A stretch of 64,000 nt of DNA from Ochrobactrum quorumnocens (GTDB lineage Bacteria; Pseudomonadota; Alphaproteobacteria; Rhizobiales; Rhizobiaceae), in the NCBI RefSeq assembly GCF_002278035.1, contig NZ_CP022605.1:620001-684000 (forward strand), given 5' to 3'. Position numbers and translations under genes: made by a program. Shown piece after piece: positions 8,295-17,590 of the stretch (the first letter of the stretch is position 1; each line of letters starts with the position of its first letter). The notes below the pieces were generated by a model that made no database searches, was not told where the DNA came from, and saw only the letters and a list, made by a program, of their open reading frames with translations.

Positions 8295-8944
8295 GACGGT
8301 GCACCACTGGCTTGGTACTGTTTTAACCGAATAATGTCATTGAGTGCCGAGCGAATTTGAGGCCATGGGAACTCTGAACAATCGTCCCAGACGCTGCCTT
8401 CGCGCAACGCAGCGTCCAGCTTGGCTTCGACGCCAGCCAGCGATGTTGATGAAGTGGTGGCCATGATGTCGAGAATATTCGCCGCCCGGTCGGCAGCTTC
8501 GTGTTCGGCTTTCACCGTGGCTGAATAGCCTATTGCCCGATCAGCTTCGTCCCACCGCAACTGATTTGCTGCAAACTCGGTTTCCGCTCTTGAGCAAGCT
8601 GCTCTTTCATTGGGAACACCGTCGAATATTTCGCGGATAGCTGTGAGTGAATATGCGGTTACCCATTCGCCATCCGACAGTTCAATTTTTGCACAGGGAT
8701 AGTCAAGCGTTTCAGCGAGCTGCTGCTCGAGAGATTGTGCCTTGCGGACATGGCTTTCCATCAAAAGGTGAGTTTCTTGCCATTGGCGCCAGAGCGCCAG
8801 CACCGGGTCGGACGATCCTTCAATCTCAATTGTATCGTTCGCAAAGGCATCGAAGGTTAATGCTCCGAGCGCAATTGCAGTTCCCGTTAATATTTTCCTG
8901 CGGGTGACGAAAGGCAAAGTCGTGCTATTGTCAGAATCAGCCAT
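8291..8944 (-). CDS. Tat-signal protein of unknown function
   Basis: The ATG at 8944 has GGGAG upstream and is preferred over a TTG at 8959. The N-terminus carries a twin-arginine-like signal (TRRKILTGTAIALGALTFDA, about residues 16-35), so the protein should be exported or membrane-attached. The mature part, about 180 residues, is charged and mostly helical, with no motif I recognise. Similar short Tat-signal proteins with a long helical body are common in this bacterial group. The stop overlaps the HEPN gene start, which implies a joint transcript. Pairing an exported protein with a HEPN protein is unusual. Confidence 0.65.
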   Translation of the reverse strand: MADSDNSTTLPFVTRRKILTGTAIALGALTFDAFANDTIEIEGSSDPVLALWRQWQETHLLMESHVRKAQSLEQQLAETLDYPCAKIELSDGEWVTAYSLTAIREIFDGVPNERAACSRAETEFAANQLRWDEADRAIGYSATVKAEHEAADRAANILDIMATTSSTSLAGVEAKLDAALREGSVWDDCSEFPWPQIRSALNDIIRLKQYQASGAPS

Positions 8945-9078
8945 GACCTGAGCTCCCAAAAGCTTGGTTGTGGTTAGTAGGTCGGACTGTGACAGCAGTT
9001 CGGCCTACGTTCGCACGTGCATTGCACGTACAATCGATCATGCCCCTGAAAAACCAATCCGTCAAGTCAGGTGAAACA

Positions 9079-9255
9079 ATGACAAAAAAGCCATTTACGA
9101 CCCGTCTTGATCCTGAGGTGCTTGAATTGGCGCAACAACTTGCCAAGTCGGAAAGACGGTCGATAACGGCGATCATCGAATTGGCCTTGATGGAATACGC
9201 TCAGAACCACCCGCTCCAAGATTCAGGACGAGATCGATCGATGGCTGGTCATTAG
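9079..9255 (+). CDS. Small ribbon-helix-helix (CopG-like) protein
   Basis: The ATG at 9079 follows CAGGTG at a good distance; upstream in-frame codons are not needed. The 58-residue product has the short strand KPFTTRLDPEV and two helices LELAQQLAKSERRSITAIIE and LALMEYA of a ribbon-helix-helix DNA-binding protein, followed by a short polar tail. It diverges from the Tat-signal gene and could regulate that operon. No toxin gene follows. Confidence 0.7.
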   Translation: MTKKPFTTRLDPEVLELAQQLAKSERRSITAIIELALMEYAQNHPLQDSGRDRSMAGH

Positions 9256-9295
9256 CTAGAATTGATTTTGAAAGACCGCGCGTAGACCGGCAAAA

Positions 9296-9585
9296 GTGGA
9301 CGAAACTTTGGTGGAAGTCTTGATGCAGCCGTTGGATAAAAAGTTTATCGCTCCCGGCTGCTCTGGTTCGTTGATCGTTCGCGTGGCGCTGGGGTGGGGT
9401 GGGGTACGCGTGACCTTGCGAGAAATGCGAATGTATCCCCCGATAGCATTGCGCGATTGGAACGAGGCGAGCATTTAAAATCTTCGACCATCGATGATAT
9501 CCGACAAACCTTCCAATCTGCTAGTATCGAGTTTATTTCCAAGGAAAACGGAGTAGACGTTCTGCTGCATGGAGAGGGCCGGTAA
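9296..9585 (+). pseudogene. XRE-type regulator, frameshifted at a GGGGT repeat
   Basis: The frame from 9394 encodes most of an XRE helix-turn-helix protein (TRDLARNANVSPDSIARLER, then a helix starting DDIRQTFQSASIEF). Its expected first turn (VALGWG) lies in another frame just upstream. The two frames meet at three tandem GGGGT units (9391-9405). With two units, the reading would run continuously as ALGWGTRDLA. The gene is therefore broken by one extra 5-base unit, or switches by repeat slippage. A shortened product from the GTG at 9394 is possible but would lack the beginning of the DNA-binding domain. Confidence 0.65.
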
Positions 9586-9604
9586 TCCCCCCAGGATGTA
9601 CTAT

Positions 9605-11040
9605 GCGATTCACACAATTCCCGCTGATATTCGTGCACCGTATTTGATCTCATAATAACGCCTGAGGCCGCGTGAGAGCGTTGCGGGGCCAGGCTTGCCG
9701 TAGTAGCCGGTCCAAGCTCCAAGCCTTGCGATGATCCAAGTGGCAAAAGCCAACGTGTCCGGCGGATGAGGATTTTTCTGGCGTGCGGTTGGAGCCTCGC
9801 CTTCGTAGTCCTTACAGATTGCGAGAAGCAAAGGCCTGTCATCAGGATCAAAGGCATCGACGAGTGCCTGACCGGAAGGATTGTCGCGGGCGCGCAGCAT
9901 CTGGGTGACCGTCACTGCAGCAATGGCTGCAAGGGCAGCGAAATTCATGAAGACCTTCGGGTCACTCATCCTGGCATTCTCTATCTTGAACCCCGCCGAC
10001 TTCAGGGTGCGGAAATATTCTTCGATCAGCCAGCGCTTGCGGTAAAAATCCAGCATCAGATGGGCCATGCAAAAGTCTTCAACCTCATGGCTGGTGAGCA
10101 AGCGCCAGTGGATGGGCTCTGCACCATTCGGGGGATCAATTTCACAGATATCAACCAGATTAAGTTTGACCATCTCAGGCAAGCGTTTGAGGTCAAGGCT
10201 TGGCATGCCGCGTTCCGGTCTCTTGATCGTCACGGGGCCGAAGCGCAGCGCCAGACGCGCCTCTCGGATTGGCCTGCCAGGACTGGCGGGGATCGTGACA
10301 TTTATGCGTTCAGCTTCCGGCAAACGGGAAGCATATCCAAACAACTTCTCGCCGTTAACAAGGTTGCGGTTGGCACTGGCTCGGATCAGCACCTGCACAT
10401 TCTCAGGCTTCAGTGCAAAATCCTCATAAAGATCGCTTTCCCTGTCTGAAACGACCGTGATGCGCAAAGCCTTGGCCAAAACCTCGCTGGCCCGCCTTGC
10501 GCCATTGAGCCATTTCTGGGATTCCTTTTGCTCCAGGGGCCTGCGTGCGTGATGCAAGTCATTTCGTTTACCGCGGTTCCACACCGCAATGTCGGCGAGA
10601 CCCACCAACTCACCACTCATTGCATCGACCGCCAGCACAGGATGCAGCAGAACTCCGCCCAGAAAGCCACCACGACCGACTGGCCCAAAACCCGCCTTGC
10701 GCAACTTCGGCCCGCCCAACACAATCTCGCTGGTGTCCTGGATGGCCAGAATATCGCGGCCTGCGACACGCTCCCCAGTTCTATTGCCTGCCGCTTCGCT
10801 CAAAGCTGCAACTGTCACCGAGGGATTGCGTAAAAATCGCCCAAAGCCAACCTCGCCGCGCCGCTGGCCTTTAGCAAGCTCATGAATACATGAGCCTGGC
10901 CGAGCCACCAACGCCTCATGGCACCACGTCCCCTTTTTTCTAGCCGCAGATCGCCAAATCTGCCGACTGAAAACCGCTTCAATTCAATACCGTTGATGCC
11001 TACCTCAACCTCCTGAGCAAATCAGCACTCAGTGAATCAG
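9605..11040 (-). mobile_element. IS4-family insertion sequence (inactive?)
   Basis: One transposase frame fills this segment. The motif GATTCAC appears at 9607-9613 and as GTGAATC at 11032-11038. The transposase stop lies inside the left motif, as is common in compact elements. I read these as imperfect terminal inverted repeats. Flanking bases show no target duplication. The transposase frame carries a shift near its N-terminus, so the copy may be inactive. The exact ends are an estimate. Confidence 0.6.
9610..10997 (-). pseudogene. IS4-family transposase with N-terminal frameshift
   Basis: The main frame (up to 10911) has DDE-type features of IS4/IS50-like transposases: aspartate in AIQDTSEIVLG, aspartates in VVSDRESDLYE, and YRKRWLIEEYFRTLK supplying the glutamate. 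The expected N-terminal piece (LKRFSVGRFGDLRLEK) is encoded just upstream in a different frame. It joins the main frame at a run of six A (complement of 10934-10939). One added A would give a continuous reading LEKKGTWCHEALVARPG. AGGAGG lies at the complement of 11009-11014, but no ordinary start codon sits at the right distance; ATC at 10997 or TTG at 10982 are the options. Confidence 0.75.
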
Positions 11041-11245
11041 TCTTTTACAAGAAATGCTAGTTGCTCAGAGATGTGTGCATTAGATAGGTTAAAAATGGGC
11101 GGATTACCAGAAGTTGACGATCCATCGTCTTTGAGCTTCTTTAATATATGCGTTTATTTTCGAGCGCATTGATGAATAGTTGCCAATACAAAATTTTTCA
11201 AACTATAAAGATGCAACGCAGTGGCTTGCTGCGTCTCAGGGGGCA

Positions 11246-14200
11246 ATGATGGCGCGACAATTCTCCAACACTAGATCTTTTGAAACGTGTTTTTCAGCCC
11301 TGAAACGTTCATCCTGGCTTTCTCCTGTTTCTAGTCATCAGCTTTTGCGTATAGACCCGCCGAAAAAGTCGCGGTTTGTCATGCTCTTCAGCACAGTTGC
11401 ACTGCTTTTCTTCTCGTCAGTTCCTGCTGCCTATTCTCAAACAACATCGACGTGGACGGGAAATGCGGATAACGCCTGGACAAACAACGGCAACTGGTCG
11501 GGAGGCATTTCTCCCGGGAGCAGTGATAGAGTATCGATAGAGACCCCGGTCGCGCTGAACCGTCAGCCGCACATTGAGACCGGCGTTGCGGCGCTGGCCG
11601 ATAGCATTTATCTCGACCAGGGCAATAGTCTGACAGTCCGCGATGGCGGCAGTCTGATCACTAGTGACCTGATAAGCATTGGTGGCGCGACCAATGTGCC
11701 ATCCTCTACAAGTTTATTGCAGGTTGTGTCAGGCGGTACGGTGGGAACAGACCGGCTGTTTATAGGTGATGGACTAAACAAGGGGGTGGCTCTCGTCACC
11801 GGAGTGGGCTCTACATTATCAGTTAATCTTTCGACGCCAATCGGCAGATTTGTCGTGGGGGCATGGGGAGACGGCGAAATTGGTGTGGCGAATCGCGGCG
11901 TACTATCCGTTAGCGGTGCCGGCCTTATTGAATTGGGTAATGATTATAATGGCCGTTCAGCAACAGGCACACTGCGTATCGGTGATACCGGTTCAGCTGG
12001 CACGGTTTCAGCGCAGGAAATCCGCTTCAACACATCGACCTCTCAGATCATCGCCAACTTTACGGATAGTTCAACCCTTAGCGCGAAGATTACAGGCTTT
12101 GGGTCGGTTATCAAGGATGGCGTCGGTACGCTGACACTGACGGGTAGCAGCAACTATACTGGCGGAACGGTCATTTCAGATGGAACTGTTTCCGTCAATC
12201 AGGGATCAGCTGTCATTGATGCACTGGGTACGGGCCTGATCACGCTGAACGGAGGACGGTTACACTCTGCTATGGGAAGTTCCACACTCAACAGCTATCT
12301 CGTTTCTGCCGGAACAACGGGCACGATCAGTACTGCAACAGGCACCGAACTCTGGCTCAATGGCGGATCGGGTCAAAGCTTTTCGCTGCAGGGCGATCTG
12401 ATGATCGGAGCGAGTGACGGAGCAGGCGACGTTATCATGGACGTCATCGGTACAAATGCAGCTGGCAATTCGTCTATTACAGTTGCATATGGCCGCCTTG
12501 TTGATGGAAATGGGTCGTTGGGAAACCTCACGGGCTTCGCAGGGGCGACGCGTGTTGCTGTCGGTGCAACCATTGATTTCTCCGGCCATGGCGGCACAAT
12601 TCGTAACTTGCAGGACGCAACGCCCGGAAATGGTGGCACGGTGTCATGGTCCAACGATCCTCTGACTGTAAATGGCGGCAGTTTCTCGGGCCAATTCGTA
12701 AATTCCCGAGGTGGCGAACTCGTCAAAGGGAGCACGGATACTCTCCTGCTCAATGGCGACAATTCAGGTTTTAGTGGTACGACGACAATTGAAGAAGGCA
12801 AACTGATCGTTGGTGATGCGAACCACAGCAGCGCTATGCTGGGCGGCACCATCTCCGTTTTATCCGGTGCCACACTTGGCGGTTATGGCTCAGTTGGAGC
12901 GACGACGGTTCAATCTGGCGGTATATTATCGCCGGGCAATTCCATTGGCGCGCTCACAGTCGATGGCAATCTGACGCTTAAGGCTGGTTCAGTCCTGGAA
13001 ATCGAAATAGCCAGCAACGGCAACTCCGATCGCGTCGATGTGTCGGGAACTGCTACAGTTTCCGGTAGCAATGTCTCGGTCACGACCATCGATCTAGAAT
13101 CCAGTTACCAGAATGGCCAACTCTATCATTTCCTGACGGCCGGCGGCGGCATCAGTGGTGAGTTTGCAGGCGTTGTGTCGAACTCAGCTTTTCTCGATAT
13201 GAGCCTTGCCTATGGTGAGACGGCGGCAGATCTCAAAATCTGTCTGAAAACCGGTTGCCCCAAGCCTGTTGACCCGGAAATCCCAGGTCCCGGCACGCCT
13301 GAACCTGAAAAGCCCTCACCTGCCCTCTTTACGACAGTAGCTCAGACCCGCAATCAATATGCGACGGCCGGAGGACTGGATAGTCTGGCACAGACGGGTT
13401 CGCCACTTGCGCTCTATAACAGCCTGTTGATGCTGTCGGCCGATGAGGCGCGTAAAGCCTTCGACGGGCTTTCCGGTGAGGCTTACGCCTCCGCCAAAGG
13501 CGTTATAATCAACGACAGCCAGTTTATCCGCAATGCAGCCCTTGGCCGTCTGCAGCAGGCGTTTGGCGGTGCTCCGGCGAGCGCGATCAATGCCTCATCT
13601 TATGCCGGATCGCAAAAGGATGCTTCGGCTTCAGCCTTATCAATCGACACCGTTGCTCCAGGCAGCATTGCTGCGGTGCAAAATCTCTATACCGCCTGGG
13701 GCTATGCCTATGGCGCATGGACCAGACAAGATGACAATAGCAATGCCGGCAGCGTGAAATCGTCGGTCGGCGGCTTTGTCACCGGTATCGATGGCACCAT
13801 CCTCGATACATGGCGTCTCGGACTTCTGGCTGGCTACAGCCATTCCAGTTTCGATATGAACGATCGTGCCTCATCGGGTAGCAGTGATAATTATACGCTC
13901 GGTGGCTATACGGGAACCGAATGGACGCTCAACAATGGCCATGCCTTGGCATTCAGGTCCGGTCTTGCCTATACATGGCATGATATCGACATGAACCGTT
14001 CTGTCGCCTTCCCCGGCTTTGCCGATAATCTGACCGGTGATTATGATGCGGGGAGTTTTCAGGTCTTTGGCGAACTTGGTTATAAGATCCACTACGGCAA
14101 AGCCCTCTTCGAACCTTATGCGGGGCTTGCCTATTTGCGGCTCAAGACCGATGGATTTGATGAAAAGGGCCAGACCGCTGCAGCCCTTTCGGTTCAATCC

Positions 14201-14524
14201 GGCACCATGGATACCAGCTTCTCGACGCTTGGACTTCGTGCATCGACAGAGTTCATTCTGGGCAGCATCACGGCAACGGCACGAACCGATATTGGCTGGC
14301 GACACGCCTATGGCGACATCACGCCTGTTTCCACTGCAAGCTTCAGCGGCTCCGATGCCTTCACAGTCTACGGTCTTCCGATTGCGGAAGATTCAGCTCT
14401 CATTGAAGCAGGACTTAACTTCAAGCTGACCGAAGACGCCACACTCGGCCTCTCCTATAATGGCCAGTTTGCATCAAGAGCTAAACAGAACGGCTTGAAT
14501 GCAAAGCTAAGTGTGGGATTCTAG
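11246..14524 (+). CDS. Type V autotransporter, outer-membrane barrel
   Basis: This is a secreted or surface-exposed protein of about 1,092 residues, counted from the ATG at 11246 (AGGGGG upstream; a TTG at 11180 would add 22 residues). A long polar N-terminal extension precedes a hydrophobic signal segment (RFVMLFSTVALLFFSS, about residues 43-58) with a likely cleavage near AYS-QT. The passenger is Gly/Ser/Thr-rich and contains autotransporter-associated strand repeats (GTLTLTGSSNYTGGT; LLLNGDNSGFSGTTT). A proline-rich linker (about 670-692) leads to a 12-strand barrel domain (about 818-1092) ending in phenylalanine. Adhesion or biofilm roles are typical of the family; this is not shown here. 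Confidence 0.9.
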   Translation: MMARQFSNTRSFETCFSALKRSSWLSPVSSHQLLRIDPPKKSRFVMLFSTVALLFFSSVPAAYSQTTSTWTGNADNAWTNNGNWSGGISPGSSDRVSIETPVALNRQPHIETGVAALADSIYLDQGNSLTVRDGGSLITSDLISIGGATNVPSSTSLLQVVSGGTVGTDRLFIGDGLNKGVALVTGVGSTLSVNLSTPIGRFVVGAWGDGEIGVANRGVLSVSGAGLIELGNDYNGRSATGTLRIGDTGSAGTVSAQEIRFNTSTSQIIANFTDSSTLSAKITGFGSVIKDGVGTLTLTGSSNYTGGTVISDGTVSVNQGSAVIDALGTGLITLNGGRLHSAMGSSTLNSYLVSAGTTGTISTATGTELWLNGGSGQSFSLQGDLMIGASDGAGDVIMDVIGTNAAGNSSITVAYGRLVDGNGSLGNLTGFAGATRVAVGATIDFSGHGGTIRNLQDATPGNGGTVSWSNDPLTVNGGSFSGQFVNSRGGELVKGSTDTLLLNGDNSGFSGTTTIEEGKLIVGDANHSSAMLGGTISVLSGATLGGYGSVGATTVQSGGILSPGNSIGALTVDGNLTLKAGSVLEIEIASNGNSDRVDVSGTATVSGSNVSVTTIDLESSYQNGQLYHFLTAGGGISGEFAGVVSNSAFLDMSLAYGETAADLKICLKTGCPKPVDPEIPGPGTPEPEKPSPALFTTVAQTRNQYATAGGLDSLAQTGSPLALYNSLLMLSADEARKAFDGLSGEAYASAKGVIINDSQFIRNAALGRLQQAFGGAPASAINASSYAGSQKDASASALSIDTVAPGSIAAVQNLYTAWGYAYGAWTRQDDNSNAGSVKSSVGGFVTGIDGTILDTWRLGLLAGYSHSSFDMNDRASSGSSDNYTLGGYTGTEWTLNNGHALAFRSGLAYTWHDIDMNRSVAFPGFADNLTGDYDAGSFQVFGELGYKIHYGKALFEPYAGLAYLRLKTDGFDEKGQTAAALSVQSGTMDTSFSTLGLRASTEFILGSITATARTDIGWRHAYGDITPVSTASFSGSDAFTVYGLPIAEDSALIEAGLNFKLTEDATLGLSYNGQFASRAKQNGLNAKLSVGF

Positions 14525-14556
14525 CTTCTGGCACGCAAGCTTCTGAACGCCAGAAG
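14525..14556 (+). terminator. Hairpin after autotransporter gene
   Basis: Perfect 8-base arms CTTCTGGC and GCCAGAAG lie directly after the stop codon, separated by 16 bases. There is no T-run, so termination may be weak or the hairpin may protect the mRNA end. Confidence 0.45.
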
Positions 14557-14639
14557 TATGGCCCGAAGCAGTTGTTATGAGCTGATGTGCTTGCATCTGA
14601 AGCAGGATGGGAAGCAGACCGCCGACTTTTCATGCTGAG

Positions 14640-14656
14640 GGTCCGCTAAGCGGACC
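14640..14656. terminator. Hairpin between convergent genes
   Basis: GGTCCGC and GCGGACC with a TAA loop form a perfect 7-base stem between the stop codons of the convergent autotransporter and ene-reductase genes. It is a likely bidirectional terminator, though without a strong T-run. Confidence 0.45.
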
Positions 14657-14659
14657 GCC

Positions 14660-15724
14660 TTAACAAGGCAACGGTGAGAACCTCGGATAGTCAATGTACC
14701 CCTCTGGACCTTCGCCGTAGAACGTATCCTTGTTCGGTATGTTCAGGGGTAGGCCCTGCAGAAGGCGTTCTGCGAGGTCGGGAGTGGCGATGTAGTCGCG
14801 CCCAAATGCCAGCGCGTCGGCAATGCCGGCTTCTATAAACCGCTCGCCGTCTTCCTGGGACATAAGTTCGTTGGCAATGACCGGGCCACCAAATCGGCGC
14901 TTGATCTCGCCGAGCAAACTGTCTTCGGCTTCGATCTCACGGACAAAAATGAACGCGAGCTTCCGCTTCGCTAGTTCGTCGGCGACGTGACCGAAGATCG
15001 CGCCGGGATTGCTGTCGCCCATGTCGTGTTCCTCGCCACGAGGCCGGAGATGCACTCCCACACGATCAGCACCCCACACCTCGATCACTGCATCCACGAT
15101 TTCGAGGAGGAACCTAGCGCGGTTCTCTACCGAGCCGCCATATCGATCGGTTCGTTTGTTGGTTTTGTCCTGCAAAAACTGGTCGATGAGATAGCCATTG
15201 GCCGCATGCAGTTCGACCCCGTCGAATCCAGCCACCTTCGCCTGCTCGGCGCCCCGGCGAAAATCATCGACAATTCCAGCAATTTGTAGGGTTTCCAGTG
15301 CACGTGGCACCGGATATGATCGCTTCGGCCGTAGCGACGAGACATGCCCAGTCGCAGGGATCGCACTGGGTGCTACCGGAAGTTCGCCGTCGAGGAGTTC
15401 GGGGTCGGAGATGCGGCCAACGTGCCACAGCTGCAGAAACATGCGGCCACCGGCTTCGTGGACCGCTTGGGTGACGTGTTTCCACCCCTCCACCTGTGCA
15501 CCGTTCCAAATGCCGGGTGTGCCCCAATAGCCGACGCCTTGAGGAGACACGGAGGTCGCTTCGCTCAGGATCAAACCGGCTCCAGCTCGCTGCCGATAGT
15601 ATTCCGCCATCATGGCGTTCGGAACGCGCTCGACGCCAGCGCGCTTGCGGGTGAGCGGTGCCATGATGATGCGGTTGGGCAGCTCGAGGGCGCCAATCTT
15701 CAACGGATCGAACAAACGGGACAT
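14660..15724 (-). CDS. nemA: Old yellow enzyme family alkene reductase
   Basis: This is an FMN-dependent NAD(P)H ene-reductase of 354 residues. Such enzymes reduce activated C=C bonds or nitro compounds in the cytoplasm. The TIM-barrel features are complete: LPNRIIMAPLTRKRA at the FMN site, the substrate-binding HAANGYLIDQFL, DRYGGSVENRARF, and a phosphate-binding end around ALAFGRDYIATPDL. The ATG at 15724 has AAAGGAG upstream. Longer in-frame extensions run through the divergent promoter and are rejected. A LysR regulator is transcribed in the opposite direction from about 110 bases away and is the likely regulator. The symbol is a family label. Confidence 0.88.
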   Translation of the reverse strand: MSRLFDPLKIGALELPNRIIMAPLTRKRAGVERVPNAMMAEYYRQRAGAGLILSEATSVSPQGVGYWGTPGIWNGAQVEGWKHVTQAVHEAGGRMFLQLWHVGRISDPELLDGELPVAPSAIPATGHVSSLRPKRSYPVPRALETLQIAGIVDDFRRGAEQAKVAGFDGVELHAANGYLIDQFLQDKTNKRTDRYGGSVENRARFLLEIVDAVIEVWGADRVGVHLRPRGEEHDMGDSNPGAIFGHVADELAKRKLAFIFVREIEAEDSLLGEIKRRFGGPVIANELMSQEDGERFIEAGIADALAFGRDYIATPDLAERLLQGLPLNIPNKDTFYGEGPEGYIDYPRFSPLPC

Positions 15725-15833
15725 CTGCAACTCCTTTGGACGGAGAGCAGATATAACCGCGCGCAAACATGGCGACAATTGCGCTTTTATTCGCCAAATC
15801 GTATACTTGAGGATGTCAATCGAGGCGCGTAGG
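15725..15833. promoter_or_regulatory. Divergent promoter region, ene-reductase / LysR
   Basis: About 110 bases separate the divergent starts. This is the usual place for LysR binding (T-N11-A boxes) and for both promoters. The sequence is AT-rich around TTCGCCAAATCGTATACTTG, but I cannot fix a -10/-35 pair. Confidence 0.4.
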
Positions 15834-16742
15834 ATGGCTATCACAAACACTTTCGCTGGCGTCGAAGTCTTTCTCAGCGCGGTAAGATCCGGGTCGTTCA
15901 CTGCGGCTGCCGCTCGGTTTGGTATTACCAAGTCAGCGGCCGCCAAATCGGTGGCGCAACTCGAAAGCCGGCTTGGCGTCAAGCTGCTGCATAGGACGAC
16001 ACGGCGGCTGTCACTGACACCGGAGGGCGCGGCTTATCTCGAGCAAGCCGAGGCCGCACTTGATCAGCTACGTTCGGCGGAGGACGCTGCCCGCTCGAAG
16101 GCAAGTACGGTGCGGGGTATACTCCGTGTAGATATGCCGGCGGCATTTGGTCGTCTGGTCGCCATGCCGGTCTTGCTTGATATCCTCAGGGCACACCCCG
16201 ATCTACGCCTGGCAGCGAGCTTTTCGGACCGAATCATCGATCCGGTGGAGGAAGGAGTGGATCTGTGCCTTCGGTTCGGCGAGCTGCCGGACCGCGCCGA
16301 CATCGCTGCCCGCCCCCTAGGAACACAACGCTTGCTTCTTTGTGCAGCGCCCAGCTATCTGGAAGCGCACGGGGTGCCGGTGAACCAGAATGACCTGCAT
16401 CGTCACGCCTGTATTTTGGGAAGCCAGCCTGAGCGACCAACTTCCTGGCGCTTTCTCGACGAGGAGAACCGTATCCTGTCTTTTGACCCGCCTGCAACCT
16501 ACCAAGCCAGCGATGGCGAGGTTATCATCGCAATGGCAACAGCAGGCTTTGGTTTGTGTCAAATGCCGCAGTCACTTGTTCAGTCTTGCATCGATAGGGG
16601 TGAGCTGGTCGTGGTGCTACCGGATCGTTGCCGTGTGCGGTCTCCGTTCAATGCGGTTTGGCCAGCAACCCGCACCATGCTGCCGAGGGTCCGTGTTGTA
16701 GTGGACGAACTCGTTCGTCGAGCTGGCGCGGGAACTCTGTAG
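15834..16742 (+). CDS. LysR-family transcriptional regulator
   Basis: This 302-residue protein has an N-terminal winged helix-turn-helix (FLSAVRSGSFTAAAARFGIT, then KSVAQLESRLGVKLLHRTTR) and a C-terminal co-inducer-binding domain (VRGILRVDMPAAFGRL; SDGEVIIAMATAGFGLCQMP). It is of the CrgA-like subgroup, which often controls adjacent oxidoreductases. The ATG at 15834 is chosen; another at 15813 (GAGG upstream) would add seven residues. It diverges from the ene-reductase gene, which it probably regulates in response to an electrophilic compound. The inducer is unknown. Confidence 0.88.
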   Translation: MAITNTFAGVEVFLSAVRSGSFTAAAARFGITKSAAAKSVAQLESRLGVKLLHRTTRRLSLTPEGAAYLEQAEAALDQLRSAEDAARSKASTVRGILRVDMPAAFGRLVAMPVLLDILRAHPDLRLAASFSDRIIDPVEEGVDLCLRFGELPDRADIAARPLGTQRLLLCAAPSYLEAHGVPVNQNDLHRHACILGSQPERPTSWRFLDEENRILSFDPPATYQASDGEVIIAMATAGFGLCQMPQSLVQSCIDRGELVVVLPDRCRVRSPFNAVWPATRTMLPRVRVVVDELVRRAGAGTL

Positions 16743-16861
16743 GGCCGGCACCATCGCCAATTGGATTCTGCTTCAAAAGCAACTGACAGCGAGCCCGAAC
16801 GTCTCTATTTAAGATCGAAGGCTGCTGTCCGGCCGGCCCGAACACTTGCCGGGCGCCCACT

Positions 16862-17080
16862 TTATTGTCGCGGTGCAAAGACCAGCACAACAGCAATCAG
16901 AACTAACAGTGGACCCATCCATTTAAATTGCCGAACAAGATGGTTGAACCATTCCTGATGGCTGCTGAATTTGATGTGGCCAAAGCCGACCACACTCATC
17001 CATATGCCCGCAGCAAACATTATCACCTGATCAATGTATTGCACAACACGTCCTCCTCCCAGCGCGTTGAAGGTATCCAT
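16862..17080 (-). CDS. Small membrane protein
   Basis: A 72-residue product has two hydrophobic segments (QVIMFAAGIWMSVVGFG and WMGPLLVLIAVVLVFA). The ATG at 17080 is preceded by AAGGTGG, a good ribosome binding site. It probably sits in the inner membrane with a short charged loop between the segments. Nothing around it suggests a function. It lies between the LysR regulator and the second VapBC unit. Confidence 0.55.
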   Translation of the reverse strand: MDTFNALGGGRVVQYIDQVIMFAAGIWMSVVGFGHIKFSSHQEWFNHLVRQFKWMGPLLVLIAVVLVFAPRQ

Positions 17081-17332
17081 CACCGACCACCTTAAACGAG
17101 GCGAGTGCGATTTACATCTTCAGGTTAAACTGCAGATGGGCGGAGCAGTTCTTGACTATGCATCAGAACTCACGGTAGGGCACTCGCTCGCAAAACAGGC
17201 ATTTTGTTGCCGATGGCTGCTTAGACTACAAACCCGCATTAACGGTTATCGGAGGATAGCCATCTCATACCACAAATTTGCCATCTCCTCAGCCGTTTGC
17301 TATATTGCTCTATGTTCAAAGAGGAAAAGGCA

Positions 17333-17590
17333 ATGTCCGAACCACAGCTGTCTGTGCGTAGCACCAAAGCACGCGATCTCGCCCATTCTCTGGCCAAACG
17401 CACCGGTCAGCCGATCAACAAACTCGTCGAGCGGGCGTTGGAGCGCTATGATCAGGAATTGCGCCAGCAACAGGCGCTCACCCCCATGGACGCGCTGCTG
17501 GATTTGATGGCAGAAGGCCGGCGGGATGTACCAGAAAGCACGACCTCTGCACATGATGATCTTTATGATGAACACGGATTGCCGCGATGA
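17333..17590 (+). CDS. vapB: VapB antitoxin (RHH/PSK type)
   Basis: This 85-residue antitoxin has an N-terminal DNA-binding part of the VapB transcription-factor type (LSVRSTKARDLAHSLAKRTG, then PINKLVERALERYDQEL). Its toxin-binding tail ends HDDLYDEHGLPR. GAGGAAAAGG precedes the ATG at 17333; an upstream TTG at 17297 is unnecessary. The stop overlaps the vapC start (ATGA). The same tail motif occurs on the unrelated antitoxin at 5012-5266, which also sits just before a recombinase gene. Confidence 0.9.
   Translation: MSEPQLSVRSTKARDLAHSLAKRTGQPINKLVERALERYDQELRQQQALTPMDALLDLMAEGRRDVPESTTSAHDDLYDEHGLPR

Noticed and set aside
9766..10449. 227-codon plus-strand open frame
   Set aside because: It is antisense to the IS4-family transposase and has no features of its own.
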